From Celeribacter neptunius (GTDB taxonomy: Bacteria > Pseudomonadota > Alphaproteobacteria > Rhodobacterales > Rhodobacteraceae), in NCBI RefSeq assembly GCF_900113955.1, contig NZ_FORH01000001.1:860395-924394 (forward strand): a stretch of 64,000 nucleotides of DNA, in the 5' to 3' direction. The position numbers were made by a program, and so were the translations under genes. This document shows positions 50,229 to 60,846 of the stretch, piece by piece. Every line of letters begins with the position of its first letter. Positions within the stretch are counted from its first letter, which is position 1. The notes beneath the pieces were generated by a model. It ran no database searches, was not told the DNA's origin, and was given only the letters and a program-made list of their open reading frames with translations.

Positions 50229-51041
50229 TCAGAAGGCGCGTTGCAGGCCGACGAGTTTCTGGACAAGCGCCACACCGCCGATGGACAGCAGGATCGAAAT
50301 CGTTGCGGCGGCGGCGGCGGTGGGTTTGAATTCGTAGGTCAGGAAGTCGAACAGCGCGAGCGGCAGGGTGTTGCCCCCCAGCGGCTTGAGCAGAAGCGAG
50401 ATCGTGTAGAGATCGAAACTGTTGATGAAAGCAAAGATCGCTCCCATCGCCAGCCCCGGCATGACCAGCGGCAGGATGACCAGCCGGAAGGTCTGCCACC
50501 CCGTCGCGCCCAGTGAGGCGGAGGCCTCTTCGAGCGACGGCGGCACCTGTCGCAGCGCGGCCGAGATCGACACATAGGCATAGGGGAAGGACATCAGGAT
50601 ATGGCCGAATTGCAGCCCGGTGACGGTCTTGCCCAATTCGATCTTGTAGAGAAAGAACAAGAGACCGACCGCGGTGAGCAGCTCTGGCACCAGAAGCGGC
50701 AGCGTCATGCCGAGCTGAAACAGGCCGGAGAGCCTGCCCGAAAGCCCCTGTCCGGCCAGCGCCGCCATCATCGCAACCGTGCTGGTGACGACGGCGGTGA
50801 TCGCTCCGATCCGCAGCGACATCAGCAAGCCGTCGACCAGATCCTGACGCGCGAAGAATTCCTGATACCAACGCAGAGACAGGCCGCGCGGCGGGAATTC
50901 GATCATCAGCCCATCGGTCAGCGAGGCACCGACGATGGTGACGACCGGCACCAGCAGGAAAATGTAAAGCGCAATGATCAGCACGGCAAAGCCGAGATTC
51001 ACGCTGCGTTGCCCTCCAAAGGTTTGTGCGGCCATGCTCAT
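50229..51041 (-). CDS. ABC transporter permease, PotC type
   Basis: 270 aa, six-helix BPD_transp_1 protein from ATG 51041; a second ATG is at 51035. Coupling segment LEEASASLGATGWQTFRLVILPLV and FAFINSFDLYTISLLL are PotC-like. ATGA overlap with the upstream permease. Confidence 0.9.
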   Translation of the reverse strand: MSMAAQTFGGQRSVNLGFAVLIIALYIFLLVPVVTIVGASLTDGLMIEFPPRGLSLRWYQEFFARQDLVDGLLMSLRIGAITAVVTSTVAMMAALAGQGLSGRLSGLFQLGMTLPLLVPELLTAVGLLFFLYKIELGKTVTGLQFGHILMSFPYAYVSISAALRQVPPSLEEASASLGATGWQTFRLVILPLVMPGLAMGAIFAFINSFDLYTISLLLKPLGGNTLPLALFDFLTYEFKPTAAAAATISILLSIGGVALVQKLVGLQRAF

Positions 51042-51891
51042 GCCCGGGCCCTCTCGTTGAGTTTCCATGTCAGACGGGTGAACAGCACCACGACCAGCAC
51101 CGTGGAGAACGACAGAACGATCGCCAGTGCCGAGCCGAAGGGCCATTGAAAGGTTCCGGTCAGCTCGCCGATGATCAGGGTCGGCATATAGCTCACCATC
51201 TGCCCGCCCAGAAGCGCCGGGGTCACATAGGCCGCGACGGCCAGCACATAGACCAGGATCACGCCGGGCTGGATGCCCGGAAAGCTCAAGGGCAGGATGA
51301 TGTCGCGAAACACCTGATAGCGGCTCGCCCCCATGGAGGCCGAGGCCTCGGTCAGGCTTTGCGGGATATTGCGCAGGGCATTGTTGATCGGCAGCACCAT
51401 GAAGGGCACGAAGACATGCACCAGCGCCAGGATCACCAGCGACTGGGTGAACAACAGCCGCAACGGCCGTTCGATGATCCCCAACGCGATCAGACTCTCG
51501 TTGAGCGGGCCGTTGAGCGCGGCGACGATCATCCAGCCGAAGTTGCGCACCAGCACGCCGGTCATCAGCGGCGAGGCGATACAGGCGTAGAGAAACACCG
51601 CCTTGAAGCCTTTCGCCCGCGACAGGTGCCAGGCGATCGGATAGCTGACGACGAGACAGAGCAGGGTGACGATCCCGGCGGTGTAGAGCGAGCGCCTGAG
51701 CACGCCCCAATAGTATCCGTCCCCGAGAATCCGGGTGTAATGCATCCATGTGTAGTCTTCGCCGAAAGGTTCGGAACTGCCTGGTGTGCGAAAACTCATC
51801 TCGACCATATTCGTGATCGGCAGGATCATGAAAACGAAGATCAGCGCCAGCGCCGGCAAGGCCAGCGCCCATGTCAGTTTCTTCGACCGGA

Positions 51892-51895
<4 letters not shown>
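51038..51895 (-). CDS. ABC transporter permease, PotB type
   Basis: 285 aa, six-helix BPD_transp_1 protein (LALPALALIFVFMILPITNMV first), periplasmic loop of normal size, coupling segment LTEASASMGASRYQVFRDIILPLS. ATGA overlap with the ATPase (51892-51895). Confidence 0.9.
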
Positions 51896-52959
<1,064 letters not shown>

Positions 52960-52962
52960 TTC

Positions 52963-53994
52963 TTAGATCGTCCGTTCCCAGAGGTCGTTCAGAGCCGGCA
53001 TGATGGACAGGGTCTCATCCCAGTCAAACCGGATCGCTTGTGAAACCACTTCGGGCTGAAGCGGCCATTTTTGCAGTTCTTCGGGCAGCTCGACGGTCTT
53101 GTTCGTCGGAGCGATCAGCCAGTTTTCCGCCATCCAGAGCTGGATCTCCGGGCTGAGCACGAAGTTCACATAGTCCAGACCAAGTTGCTTGTCGGGGCTG
53201 TTCTTGAACACGGAGAAGGAGTGGTCGAACACCATCATGCCTTCTTCCGGCACGACGTAATCGATCGGCACGCCCTGTTCCTGCATGGTCTTGATCTCGC
53301 CGAGATCGATCGGCGCGACGGCGATCTGACCCTGTGTCAGAAGCGGCGTCAACTGGGCCGAATAGCCGATCTGCGGGAACGGCCCGAGTTCCTTGAATTT
53401 CGCGACGGCGGTTTCGATGTCGTCGCGGCCCGAGCCGAAATGCTCACCGGCCCAGAGCGCCATCATGGTCGCGGCCGAGTTGGTGATCTTGTAGAGGCCC
53501 AAGAGGCCACGGAACCGCTCGTCCCAGAGATCTGCCCAGCCTTTGGGCGGCTCATCGACCATGTCGGTGCGGTAAGCCAGAACCAGCGGCGCCAGCATGC
53601 CGGTGACGGCGGTATTGCCCTTGAGGACCGCAGGCTCGATGACATCGGCCATGTTCGGCACCAACGCGGGGGTCAGCTCTTCGAAATAATCGTCATTGCG
53701 GATCATCGCGGTGTATTTTTCGTTGAGCATCACGGCGGGGAAGGGCGGGTTTTCCGGGCCGGCGGCGCGGAAGTTGGAAATCCAGGCCATGCCGAGACCG
53801 ATGTCGAGATCGAAATCCTTGCCGATCTGCTCGGCGAATTTCGGCATCACGAATTTGCGCCAGTCGTTTTCCCAGCGGCCGCCGAACATGTTCACGATGA
53901 ACGTGTCCGACTGCGCGAAAGATGGAAGGCCAATGGCCCCGAGGGCTGCCGCCCCCGCGCTGGTCTTTAGAAAGTTGCGTCGCGTCAGAGTCAT
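52963..53994 (-). CDS. ABC substrate-binding protein, Tat-exported (PotD-like)
   Basis: 343 aa from ATG 53994 with AGGAGACAC; the frame to 54648 is read-back through a neighbouring gene. Twin-arginine signal TRRNFLK at residues 4-10, cleavage after SFA (about 27). SBP_bac_8 fold (FGGRWENDWRKFVMPKF, AAGPENPPFPAVMLNEKYTAMIRN). Ligand unknown; the operon enzymes suggest a ureide or amide rather than a polyamine. Confidence 0.87.
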   Translation of the reverse strand: MTLTRRNFLKTSAGAAALGAIGLPSFAQSDTFIVNMFGGRWENDWRKFVMPKFAEQIGKDFDLDIGLGMAWISNFRAAGPENPPFPAVMLNEKYTAMIRNDDYFEELTPALVPNMADVIEPAVLKGNTAVTGMLAPLVLAYRTDMVDEPPKGWADLWDERFRGLLGLYKITNSAATMMALWAGEHFGSGRDDIETAVAKFKELGPFPQIGYSAQLTPLLTQGQIAVAPIDLGEIKTMQEQGVPIDYVVPEEGMMVFDHSFSVFKNSPDKQLGLDYVNFVLSPEIQLWMAENWLIAPTNKTVELPEELQKWPLQPEVVSQAIRFDWDETLSIMPALNDLWERTI

Positions 53995-54104
53995 GGAGTG
54001 TCTCCTGTTGGGTTTCTTTGTTGTCGGACGACGGCAGCAAGGGGAGGAACGCTGCCGCCGACCGTGTCTGCCCGCTTGTTTGAGAGCGGGATTCTGGTGG
54101 CGAT

Positions 54105-55748
54105 CTACATCTCGATGTTCTCGGGATCGAGGTGCAAATCGATCAAGAGGGGGCCGGAACGGTTCTGGATCGCGCGACAGGCCGCGTCGAGACTGTCCGC
54201 GTCGGTTACGCGCTGAGTGGCAAATCCGAGGGTTGCGCAGGTCGCCGCAAAATCTATGCGCGCGATCATCGACAGCTCCGGATCCATGTTGCGGTTGGTG
54301 AACTGGACATGCTCCGCGCCGTAACTGCCGTCGTTGCAGAGGAGGATGATCACGTCCGCCTTTTCGCGCACGAGGGTGACAAGCTCGCTCAGGCCAGACA
54401 GGGAGAACCCGCCATCGCCCGCCACCAGCACGGTCGGGCGATCCGTGATCGCGGTTGCGGCGCCGATGGTTTCGCCCAAACCGCAGCCGATGGCGCCGAA
54501 ATGCGAGCTGTAAACCAGATCGGCGGGCCGCGTCACCGGCAGGTTGCGCCAGGCGGTGGTGACGAAGCGCCCCAGATCGGTGACCAGCACCCGCGCTTCG
54601 GGCAGGGCTTGGTTCAAGCGCCGCAGGGCAGGGACCATGTCGACACACCCGGAGGCGACATCTGCCGCGTCGGGAATGCGGGCAAAGGCGTCGGCTTCCA
54701 TCGCGAGCCGTGGCGCGAGATCATGCGTCGCACCGGAGCCGGGAATGTCGGCCAGATCCATGAGTTCCGTGAACGCCTGGGCCGTGCCCGCGATGTCTCC
54801 GATCAGACGCAATGTCGGCATGTCCAGACGCGGGTTTTCTTCGGCATCGGCCAAAATCTGCACCACACGTTTGCCCTTGGTATAGGCGCGCTCTTCGGTG
54901 GTGTGTTTGCTGAGGCTGGCCCCGAAGGCGAGGATGCAGTCGGATTGCATGATGACCTCGATCGCTGTCGGATGGCTCAGCCCGCCGCAAATGCCGATAT
55001 TGCCGGGCTCGCCGTGGAACAACCCCTGGGCTTTGAGCGTCGTGGCCAACGGGGCCTCGATCCGCTCTGCAAGCGCGACAAGCGCCGCGCGGGCCTCCGG
55101 CGTACAGGCGCCGCGACCGGCCAGGATCAGCGGACGACGGGCAGAGGCCAGCATTCCGGCAGCCTCTTCAAGAAGCTCCCCCGTGGCCGGGGCAGAAACA
55201 TAGTGCGGGAGCGGCGCGGTCGGCGCGCTGCCGGGCAGGGGCTCCCACATCAGATCGACGCGCATGTTAAAGACAACCGGGCAGCGACGCTGCGCCGCGA
55301 TGCAGAAGGCACGGTTGAGATCTTCGAGCGCCGTCGCGGCACTGCGCATATCGACGAACACGGCACCCGTGCTGGCGACGACCTCTCTCTGGTTGATATT
55401 CTGCAGATGTTGCAGGTCGCCGGGCGGCGTATCACCGCAGAGCACCACGAGGGGAATGCCGCCGCGCGCAGCCTCGGACAGCGCGGTGACCACATTGGTC
55501 AGCGCCGGGCCATGGGTGATCGTCGCAACCCCGGTGCGCCCGGTGGTCTGGGCAAAACCGATGGCCGCCAGAACAGCGTGCGCTTCGTGGGTGCAGGCGA
55601 CATAGCGGCCGATGTTTGCATCGACATAGGCCTCGACCATGAACAGGTTGGCGTCTCCGACGAGTCCGTAGAGATGCGTGGTGTTATGGGCCACCAGTGC
55701 CTTGGCCAGCCCCTGGTGCAATTTCATGTCTGTGGCAGTATCTCTCAT
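54105..55748 (-). CDS. ThDP-dependent enzyme, acetolactate synthase-like
   Basis: 547 aa with the three-domain POX/AHAS layout: N-terminal pyrimidine domain with the activating Glu in CTHEAHAVLAAIGFAQ (about residue 55), central domain, C-terminal PP domain with GDGGFSLSGLSELVTLVREK and NDGSYGAEHVQF. Decarboxylates or condenses a 2-oxoacid. Glyoxylate carboligase has Val at the Glu position, so this is not Gcl. First gene of the operon toward 45741, but separated from the binding-protein gene by 110 bp. Start 55748, or the ATG at 55727. Confidence 0.83.
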   Translation of the reverse strand: MRDTATDMKLHQGLAKALVAHNTTHLYGLVGDANLFMVEAYVDANIGRYVACTHEAHAVLAAIGFAQTTGRTGVATITHGPALTNVVTALSEAARGGIPLVVLCGDTPPGDLQHLQNINQREVVASTGAVFVDMRSAATALEDLNRAFCIAAQRRCPVVFNMRVDLMWEPLPGSAPTAPLPHYVSAPATGELLEEAAGMLASARRPLILAGRGACTPEARAALVALAERIEAPLATTLKAQGLFHGEPGNIGICGGLSHPTAIEVIMQSDCILAFGASLSKHTTEERAYTKGKRVVQILADAEENPRLDMPTLRLIGDIAGTAQAFTELMDLADIPGSGATHDLAPRLAMEADAFARIPDAADVASGCVDMVPALRRLNQALPEARVLVTDLGRFVTTAWRNLPVTRPADLVYSSHFGAIGCGLGETIGAATAITDRPTVLVAGDGGFSLSGLSELVTLVREKADVIILLCNDGSYGAEHVQFTNRNMDPELSMIARIDFAATCATLGFATQRVTDADSLDAACRAIQNRSGPLLIDLHLDPENIEM

Positions 55749-55832
55749 GTCTCGCCGTCGGTCTGATCTGTGTATGAGAGGACTATAGGCGCGGCCAAAG
55801 GCCTACAAAAGTTCATTTTAATTCATAAAATA

Positions 55833-55847
55833 GTTCCAAAATGGAAC
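55833..55847. promoter_or_regulatory. Candidate operator GTTCCAAAATGGAAC
   Basis: Perfect 5-bp arms around AAAAT, about 85 bp before the ThDP gene start, in an AT-rich stretch that looks like its promoter. Confidence 0.4.
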
Positions 55848-56163
55848 CTTTCAAAACAATGTATCGCGACGGGTTCTTTGACCAGGACTCCTGTGCTGAC
55901 CCTACGTGTTTTCGAGAAACTTGCGGGCGTCTCAGACGTGTTGAGACGGATCCTTCAGGCAATTCTGTGAAAACCGCCCCCAAGACGTCAGCCTGCGGAC
56001 CGAGAGGGCATGCAGAGGTTCGCGCGCGTTGCGACCTCGAACGCAGACATCTCAAGCGCTCTGTTCATGTAATCCAACCGGAGCAGCAGGGCGGCTTTCT
56101 GCAATTTCCAGCCTCAGCACCTGAGGCTCAGCTTTCAGCCAGTTTTCCCGCTCGCGCGACAGG

Positions 56164-56188
56164 ATATCAATATTCCGATAATTGATAT
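56164..56188. promoter_or_regulatory. Dyad ATATCAAT-N9-ATTGATAT
   Basis: Perfect 8-bp arms, half-site centres 17 bp apart, in a notably AT-rich patch between the XRE-cupin gene and the ThDP gene. No T-run, so an operator is more likely than a terminator. Confidence 0.4.
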
Positions 56189-56249
56189 TATGTATATTTA
56201 GTAGATCGTCCAAATATAAGATATGCCATGCAAGCCTCTGTAAATACGC

Positions 56250-56831
56250 CTAGAAACTCGGTGGCGTCGAGGCGCTGATGACTTCGCAAGGTTCCGGTCC
56301 CACCTGACGGAAACGATGCGGTGTGCGGCTTTCGAAATAATACGCGTCGCCGGGACCGAGGATCTTGCGCTCTTCGCCGACGGTGACCTCGACGCGGCCG
56401 GAAATCACGATGCCACTTTCTTCGCCCTCGTGGCCGTACATCACGCGACCCGTGTCGGCGCCGATCTCGTAGCGCTCTCTGAGCATCATCAGTGCACGGC
56501 CGAAGAGCGATTGTCCGACCTGTTTCAACGAGACCTTGCCTTTGCCGATCTCGGTGAGCTCCTCGGCGGCGTAGAAGATCTGCCGCTCGCTTTCCGGCTC
56601 GAAGGCGAAGAATTCCGACAGGCTTACCGGAATGCCTGCGAGGATCTTGTGCAGCGCGCCGACGGACGGGTTCATCTTGCCGGACTCGATGAGAGAGATC
56701 GTCGAGTTCGGCACGCCGACCTTTTTCGCCAGCGATCGCTGCGACAGACCGGCACGATCACGCACGACGCGCAAACGATGGCCAAGGCCCAAATCATCCT
56801 GTGAGGTGTTCGGAGTGTTCATTATTCGCAT
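56250..56831 (-). CDS. XRE-family regulator with C-terminal cupin (PuuR-like)
   Basis: 193 aa, or 190 if it starts at ATG 56822; neither has a clear SD. HTH_3 domain at ~15-72 (VVRDRAGLSQRSLAKKVGV, ISLIESGKMNPSVGALHKIL) and cupin_2 domain ~110-190 (YGHEGEESGIVISGRVEV, GDAYYFESRTPHRFR). Divergent from gabT-gabD (128 bp between), so it is the likely regulator of GABA catabolism. Paralogue of 7287-7868, with the same total length. Confidence 0.87.
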   Translation of the reverse strand: MRIMNTPNTSQDDLGLGHRLRVVRDRAGLSQRSLAKKVGVPNSTISLIESGKMNPSVGALHKILAGIPVSLSEFFAFEPESERQIFYAAEELTEIGKGKVSLKQVGQSLFGRALMMLRERYEIGADTGRVMYGHEGEESGIVISGRVEVTVGEERKILGPGDAYYFESRTPHRFRQVGPEPCEVISASTPPSF

Positions 56832-56914
56832 AACATTGTATTTTTCACACGCAATTATAATGCCTTACAAAATAAAAGAAACAGAGTTTTTAAAGATCGG
56901 GAAACCGCGTAGCC

Positions 56915-56926
56915 TTTTTTTCAAAT
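56915..56926. promoter_or_regulatory. ATTTGAAAAAAA box in the gab divergent promoter
   Basis: Minus-strand ATTTGAAAAAAA resembles the TTTTGAAAAAA boxes linked to the other XRE-cupin gene. It is 33 bp before the gabT start. Weak single-site evidence. Confidence 0.3.
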
Positions 56927-56959
56927 CGCATAAACCCCGTTTTCCAAAGGAAACTCCAG

Positions 56960-58234
56960 ATGACGAACGCAGATCTCGCGACCCGCCGCGTCGACGCCAT
57001 GGCCCGTGGCGTCGGTGTCATGACCGACCATTTCATCACCCGTGCCCAGAACGCGGAAGTCTGGGACGAAGACGGCACTCGTCTGATCGATTTTGCCGCC
57101 GGCATCGCCGTGGTGAACACCGGTCACCGTCACCCGAAAGTCATGGAAGCGGTGAAAGCCCAGCTCGACGGGTTCACCCATACCTGCCATCAGGTTTTGC
57201 CCTATGCGCCCTATGTCCGCCTCGCCGAACGCCTGAACGAGAAGGTTCCGGGCGACTTTGACAAGAAGAGCGTCTTTGTCACGACCGGCGCAGAAGCCGT
57301 TGAAAATGCGATCAAATGCGCCCGCGCCTATACCGGTCGCCCGGCGGTGATCGCCTTTGGCGGCGGTTTTCATGGCCGGACGTTCATGGGCATGTCGCTG
57401 ACCGGCAAGGTGGTGCCTTACAAGGTCGGTTTCGGCGCGATGATGCCCGACGTGTTCCACGTCCCCTACCCCTGTGCGCTGCATGGCGTCTCGGTCGATG
57501 ACAGCTTTGCCGCCATCGAGGCGCTGTTCAAGGCCGATGTCGATCCGGCCCGCGTTGCCGCCGTCATTTTCGAGCCGGTTCAGGGCGAAGGCGGGTTCTA
57601 CCCGGCACCGGCCGAGTTCGTCACCCGCCTGCGGGCGCTTTGTGATAAACATGGCATCGTGATGATCGCCGACGAGGTGCAGACCGGGTTTGGCCGCACC
57701 GGCACGCTCTTTGCCATGGAGCAATATGACGTCGCCGCCGATATCACCACCATGGCCAAAGGTCTGGGCGGTGGTCTGCCGATCTCGGCGCTGACCGGCA
57801 AGGCGGAGATCATGGACGCAGCCGCGCCGGGTGGCTTGGGTGGCACCTATGGTGGCAACCCGCTGGGCATCGCCGCCGGCAACGCCGTTCTGGACGTGAT
57901 CGAGGAGGAAGGCCTTTGTGCACGCGCCAATGAATTTGGCAGTAAACTCAAATCTGTACTGGGCGACATTCAGGCCGAGACCCCGGAGCTTGCCGATATC
58001 CGCGGCCCCGGCTTCATGGTCGCCGCCGAATTCATGACCACCGATGGCAAGCCCAATCCGGAGCTGACCAATCAAATCCGCATAGAGGCTTTGCAGCGCG
58101 GGCTCGTGCTTTTGACTTGCGGCGTTTACGGCAACGTGATCCGTTTCCTCGCGCCTCTGACCATCGAAGAGACGGTGTTCGACGAGGCGATGGAGATTCT
58201 GAAAGAGGCGGTGAAAGCCGCCCGGAAAGGCTGA
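56960..58234 (+). CDS. gabT: 4-aminobutyrate aminotransferase
   Basis: 424 aa (E. coli GabT 426). Motifs: IDFAAGIAVVNTGHRHPKV, TGAEAVENAIKCAR (PLP phosphate), FGGGFHGRTFMGMS, FEPVQGEGGFYPAP, DEVQTGFGRTGTLFAME and PLP Lys in TMAKGLGGGLPISA. Transfers the amino group of GABA to 2-oxoglutarate, giving succinate semialdehyde. SD AAAGGAAAC. One base from gabD. Confidence 0.92.
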   Translation: MTNADLATRRVDAMARGVGVMTDHFITRAQNAEVWDEDGTRLIDFAAGIAVVNTGHRHPKVMEAVKAQLDGFTHTCHQVLPYAPYVRLAERLNEKVPGDFDKKSVFVTTGAEAVENAIKCARAYTGRPAVIAFGGGFHGRTFMGMSLTGKVVPYKVGFGAMMPDVFHVPYPCALHGVSVDDSFAAIEALFKADVDPARVAAVIFEPVQGEGGFYPAPAEFVTRLRALCDKHGIVMIADEVQTGFGRTGTLFAMEQYDVAADITTMAKGLGGGLPISALTGKAEIMDAAAPGGLGGTYGGNPLGIAAGNAVLDVIEEEGLCARANEFGSKLKSVLGDIQAETPELADIRGPGFMVAAEFMTTDGKPNPELTNQIRIEALQRGLVLLTCGVYGNVIRFLAPLTIEETVFDEAMEILKEAVKAARKG

Positions 58235-58235
58235 C

Positions 58236-59690
58236 ATGCGCGCACTCAATGATCCGAGCCTGTTCGAGACCCGTTCCTATGTGAACGGCGTCTGGATCGA
58301 GGGGAAAAAGACATTCCCGGTCGAAAACCCGGCCACCGGCGAGGTGATCGCCCATGTCGCCGATCTCTCTGCCGAAGACGTCGCCATGGCGATCGACGCG
58401 GCCCATGAAGCGAAACGCGTCTGGGCGCAGGCGGATGTCAAGACCCGCTCGAACACCCTGCGCAAACTCTTTGATCTCATGGTGGAAAATGCCGATGACC
58501 TGGCGACCATCCTGACCGCCGAAATGGGCAAGCCCTGGGCCGAGGCCCGTGGCGAGATCCTCTATGGCGCCTCCTATATCGAATGGTTCGCCGAAGAGGC
58601 CAAGCGCGTCTATGGCGACATGATCCCCGGGCCGCAGAACGACAAGCGCATGGTGATCGTCAAGCAACCGGTGGGGATCGTCGGGTCCATTACGCCGTGG
58701 AACTTCCCCAATGCCATGCTGGCGCGCAAGATGGCCCCTGCCCTCGCCGTCGGCTGCACCATGGTGGCGCGGCCCTCCGAGTTCACGCCGCTTTCGGCGC
58801 TGGCTCTGGCGAAACTGGCCGAACGGGCCGGCATTCCGGCGGGCGTGTTCAACGTGCTCACCGGCCTGGACGCCTCCGGCATGGGCCAGGAGCTTTGCGC
58901 CAACCCGAAAGTGGCGAAGATCACCTTCACCGGCTCGACCCGCGTCGGCAAGATCCTGTTGGAACAGGGCGCCGGCACGGTAAAGAAAATGTCGATGGAA
59001 CTGGGCGGCAATGCGCCGTTCATCGTGTTTGACGACGCCGATGTCGATGCCGCGGTCGAGGGCTGCATGCTCGCCAAGTTCCGCAACAACGGTCAGACCT
59101 GTGTCTGTGCCAACCGGATCTATGTGCAATCGGGCGTCTATGACGAATTCGCCGAGAAACTCGCCGCAGCGCTTGGGTCGCTCAAACTCGGCGACGGCTT
59201 TGCCGAGGGTGTCAACACCGGCCCGCTGATCAACGCCGCGGCGGTGGCCAAGGTCGAATCCCATATCGCGGATGCGGTCGAGAAAGGTGCCGAGGTCGTC
59301 ACCGGCGGCAACCGCTCCAATCTCGGCCAGACCTTCTTTGAGCCGACGCTTTTGAAAGGCGTGACGCAGAAGATGAAAGTCGCGACCGAAGAAACCTTTG
59401 GCCCCTTGGCGCCGCTGGTGAGGTTCGAGACCGAGGACGAGGCTTTGGGCTTTGCCAATGCCACGGAATTCGGTCTGGCCTCCTATTTCTACACCTCGAA
59501 CCTGAATCGCGCCTGGCGCGTCGGCGAGGCCCTGGAGAGCGGCATGGTCGGGATCAACACCGGGGTGATCTCCACCGAGATGGCGCCGTTCGGCGGGGTC
59601 AAACAGTCGGGCATGGGGCGTGAAGGCTCCAAGTATGGCTGTGACGACTACCTTGAGATCAAGAATCTCTGCTTTGGCGGGCTGTCGTAA
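58236..59690 (+). CDS. gabD: Succinate-semialdehyde dehydrogenase [NADP+]
   Basis: 484 aa (E. coli GabD 482). NPATGEVIAHVADL opening, cofactor segment TPWNFPNAMLARKMAPALA, catalytic Glu in MELGGNAPFIVFDDAD, catalytic Cys in NNGQTCVCANR, C-terminal GGVKQSGMGREGSKYG. Oxidises succinate semialdehyde to succinate. Immediately after gabT and followed by a strong terminator. Confidence 0.93.
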   Translation: MRALNDPSLFETRSYVNGVWIEGKKTFPVENPATGEVIAHVADLSAEDVAMAIDAAHEAKRVWAQADVKTRSNTLRKLFDLMVENADDLATILTAEMGKPWAEARGEILYGASYIEWFAEEAKRVYGDMIPGPQNDKRMVIVKQPVGIVGSITPWNFPNAMLARKMAPALAVGCTMVARPSEFTPLSALALAKLAERAGIPAGVFNVLTGLDASGMGQELCANPKVAKITFTGSTRVGKILLEQGAGTVKKMSMELGGNAPFIVFDDADVDAAVEGCMLAKFRNNGQTCVCANRIYVQSGVYDEFAEKLAAALGSLKLGDGFAEGVNTGPLINAAAVAKVESHIADAVEKGAEVVTGGNRSNLGQTFFEPTLLKGVTQKMKVATEETFGPLAPLVRFETEDEALGFANATEFGLASYFYTSNLNRAWRVGEALESGMVGINTGVISTEMAPFGGVKQSGMGREGSKYGCDDYLEIKNLCFGGLS

Positions 59691-59720
59691 GACGCCGCCA
59701 GATCCTTTCCCCTGCAGAGC

Positions 59721-59748
59721 GCCCTCCGGTCACCCGGAGGGCTTTTCT
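59721..59748 (+). terminator. Terminator of gabTD
   Basis: GCCCTCCGG-TCAC-CCGGAGGGC, perfect 9-bp stem with TTTTCT tail, 30 bp after gabD. Confidence 0.92.
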
Positions 59749-59769
59749 GTGCCGGTTTGAGATTTACGC

Positions 59770-60846
59770 TCAGCCCCGGGCGCGGGTCACCATGCCAAAG
59801 AGATCGCGCGGATCGTCCGGGTCGGCCAGCATGTCGAGCGGTTCGGCGTAATCCGTGCCCGCCACCTTGTCGCGCAGGAAGCGCAGCGCCGAGAAATCCT
59901 CGATCGCGAAGCCGACACTGTCGAACAGAGTGAGTTGCTTGTCATCGATCCGCCCCGGTGCCTCGCCGCGCATCACCTGCCAGAGCTCGGTAACCGGATG
60001 ATCCTTGGCCAATTGCTGGATCTCGCCCTCGATCCGGGTCTGTTCCGGATATTCGACGAAAATCTCGGCGCGGCTGAGGATGTCGCGATGCAGCTCGGTC
60101 TTGCCCGGGCAATCGCCGCCGATGGCGTTGATATGCTGGCCGGCACCGACCATGTTGTCGGTGAGAATGGTGGCATATTGCTTGTCGGCGGTGCAGGTGG
60201 TGATCACCTGTGCCCCTTCGACGGCCTCCTGGCCGCTCTTGCAGGCGGTGATTTGAAACCCCTGCCCTTCAAGATTGCGCCGGGCCTTCTCGGTGGCCTT
60301 GGGATCGATGTCATAAAGCCGTAGCCGGGTGATACCGGTGAGCGCCCGGAACCCGAGCGCCTGAAACTCGCATTGCGCGCCATTGCCGATCATCGCCATC
60401 ACCTCGGCGCCCTTGGGCGCGAGATATTTCGCCACAAGCGCGGAGGTCGCCGCCGTGCGCAGCGCGGTCAGGAGCGTCATCTCGGTCAGAAGCACCGGAT
60501 AACCGTTCGAAACCTCGGACAAGACACCAAAGGCGGTCACCGTCTGATGACCGGTTTTCGTGTTCTTCGGGTGGCCGTTGACGTATTTGAAGCCGTAAAG
60601 CTCCGCATCGGCGGTGGGCATCAGCTCGATCACGCCGCCGGGCACATGCGAGGCAACGCGCGGGCTTTTGTCGAACTCCGGCCAGCGTTTGAAATCCGCC
60701 TCGATATAGGCTGCCAGCTCGGCCATGAAGGTCTCCGCCCCCATGGCATTGACCAGCCGCATCATATTGTGGACCGAGACGAAGGGCACATAGGCCAGCT
60801 CAGAAGGCGCCAGATGCGCGGGGGCGGGTTTTGTCATATCCATCAT
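59770..60846 (-). CDS. ocd: Ornithine cyclodeaminase
   Basis: 358 aa, full length for the OCD/mu-crystallin family. NAD-binding region MIGNGAQCEFQALGFRAL with DIDP at the next strand, substrate-side segment LRTAATSALVAKYLAPKG, catalytic-type Asp in INAIGGDCPGKTELHRDIL. Converts L-ornithine to L-proline and ammonia. ATGA overlap with the arginase gene, so arginine to proline in two steps. Confidence 0.92.
   Translation of the reverse strand: MMDMTKPAPAHLAPSELAYVPFVSVHNMMRLVNAMGAETFMAELAAYIEADFKRWPEFDKSPRVASHVPGGVIELMPTADAELYGFKYVNGHPKNTKTGHQTVTAFGVLSEVSNGYPVLLTEMTLLTALRTAATSALVAKYLAPKGAEVMAMIGNGAQCEFQALGFRALTGITRLRLYDIDPKATEKARRNLEGQGFQITACKSGQEAVEGAQVITTCTADKQYATILTDNMVGAGQHINAIGGDCPGKTELHRDILSRAEIFVEYPEQTRIEGEIQQLAKDHPVTELWQVMRGEAPGRIDDKQLTLFDSVGFAIEDFSALRFLRDKVAGTDYAEPLDMLADPDDPRDLFGMVTRARG

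Larger units (their letters stand above)
55749..56249. promoter_or_regulatory. Long leader/promoter region of the ureide-like operon
   Basis: 501 bp without a supported gene. Seen: dyad GTTCC-AAAAT-GGAAC (55833-55847) near the ThDP gene and an AT-rich dyad ATATCAAT-N9-ATTGATAT (56164-56188) near its far end. A 114-codon plus frame (55841-56185) has neither an SD nor a recognisable product. Confidence 0.45.

Noticed and set aside
54105-55748. Glyoxylate carboligase (Gcl) to complete an allantoin pathway
   Set aside because: The activating Glu (CTHEAHA) is present, whereas Gcl has Val there; allantoin genes allB and allC are also missing.
55841-56185. 114-codon plus frame in the 501-bp leader
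   Set aside because: No SD, composition unlike neighbours, no recognisable motif.
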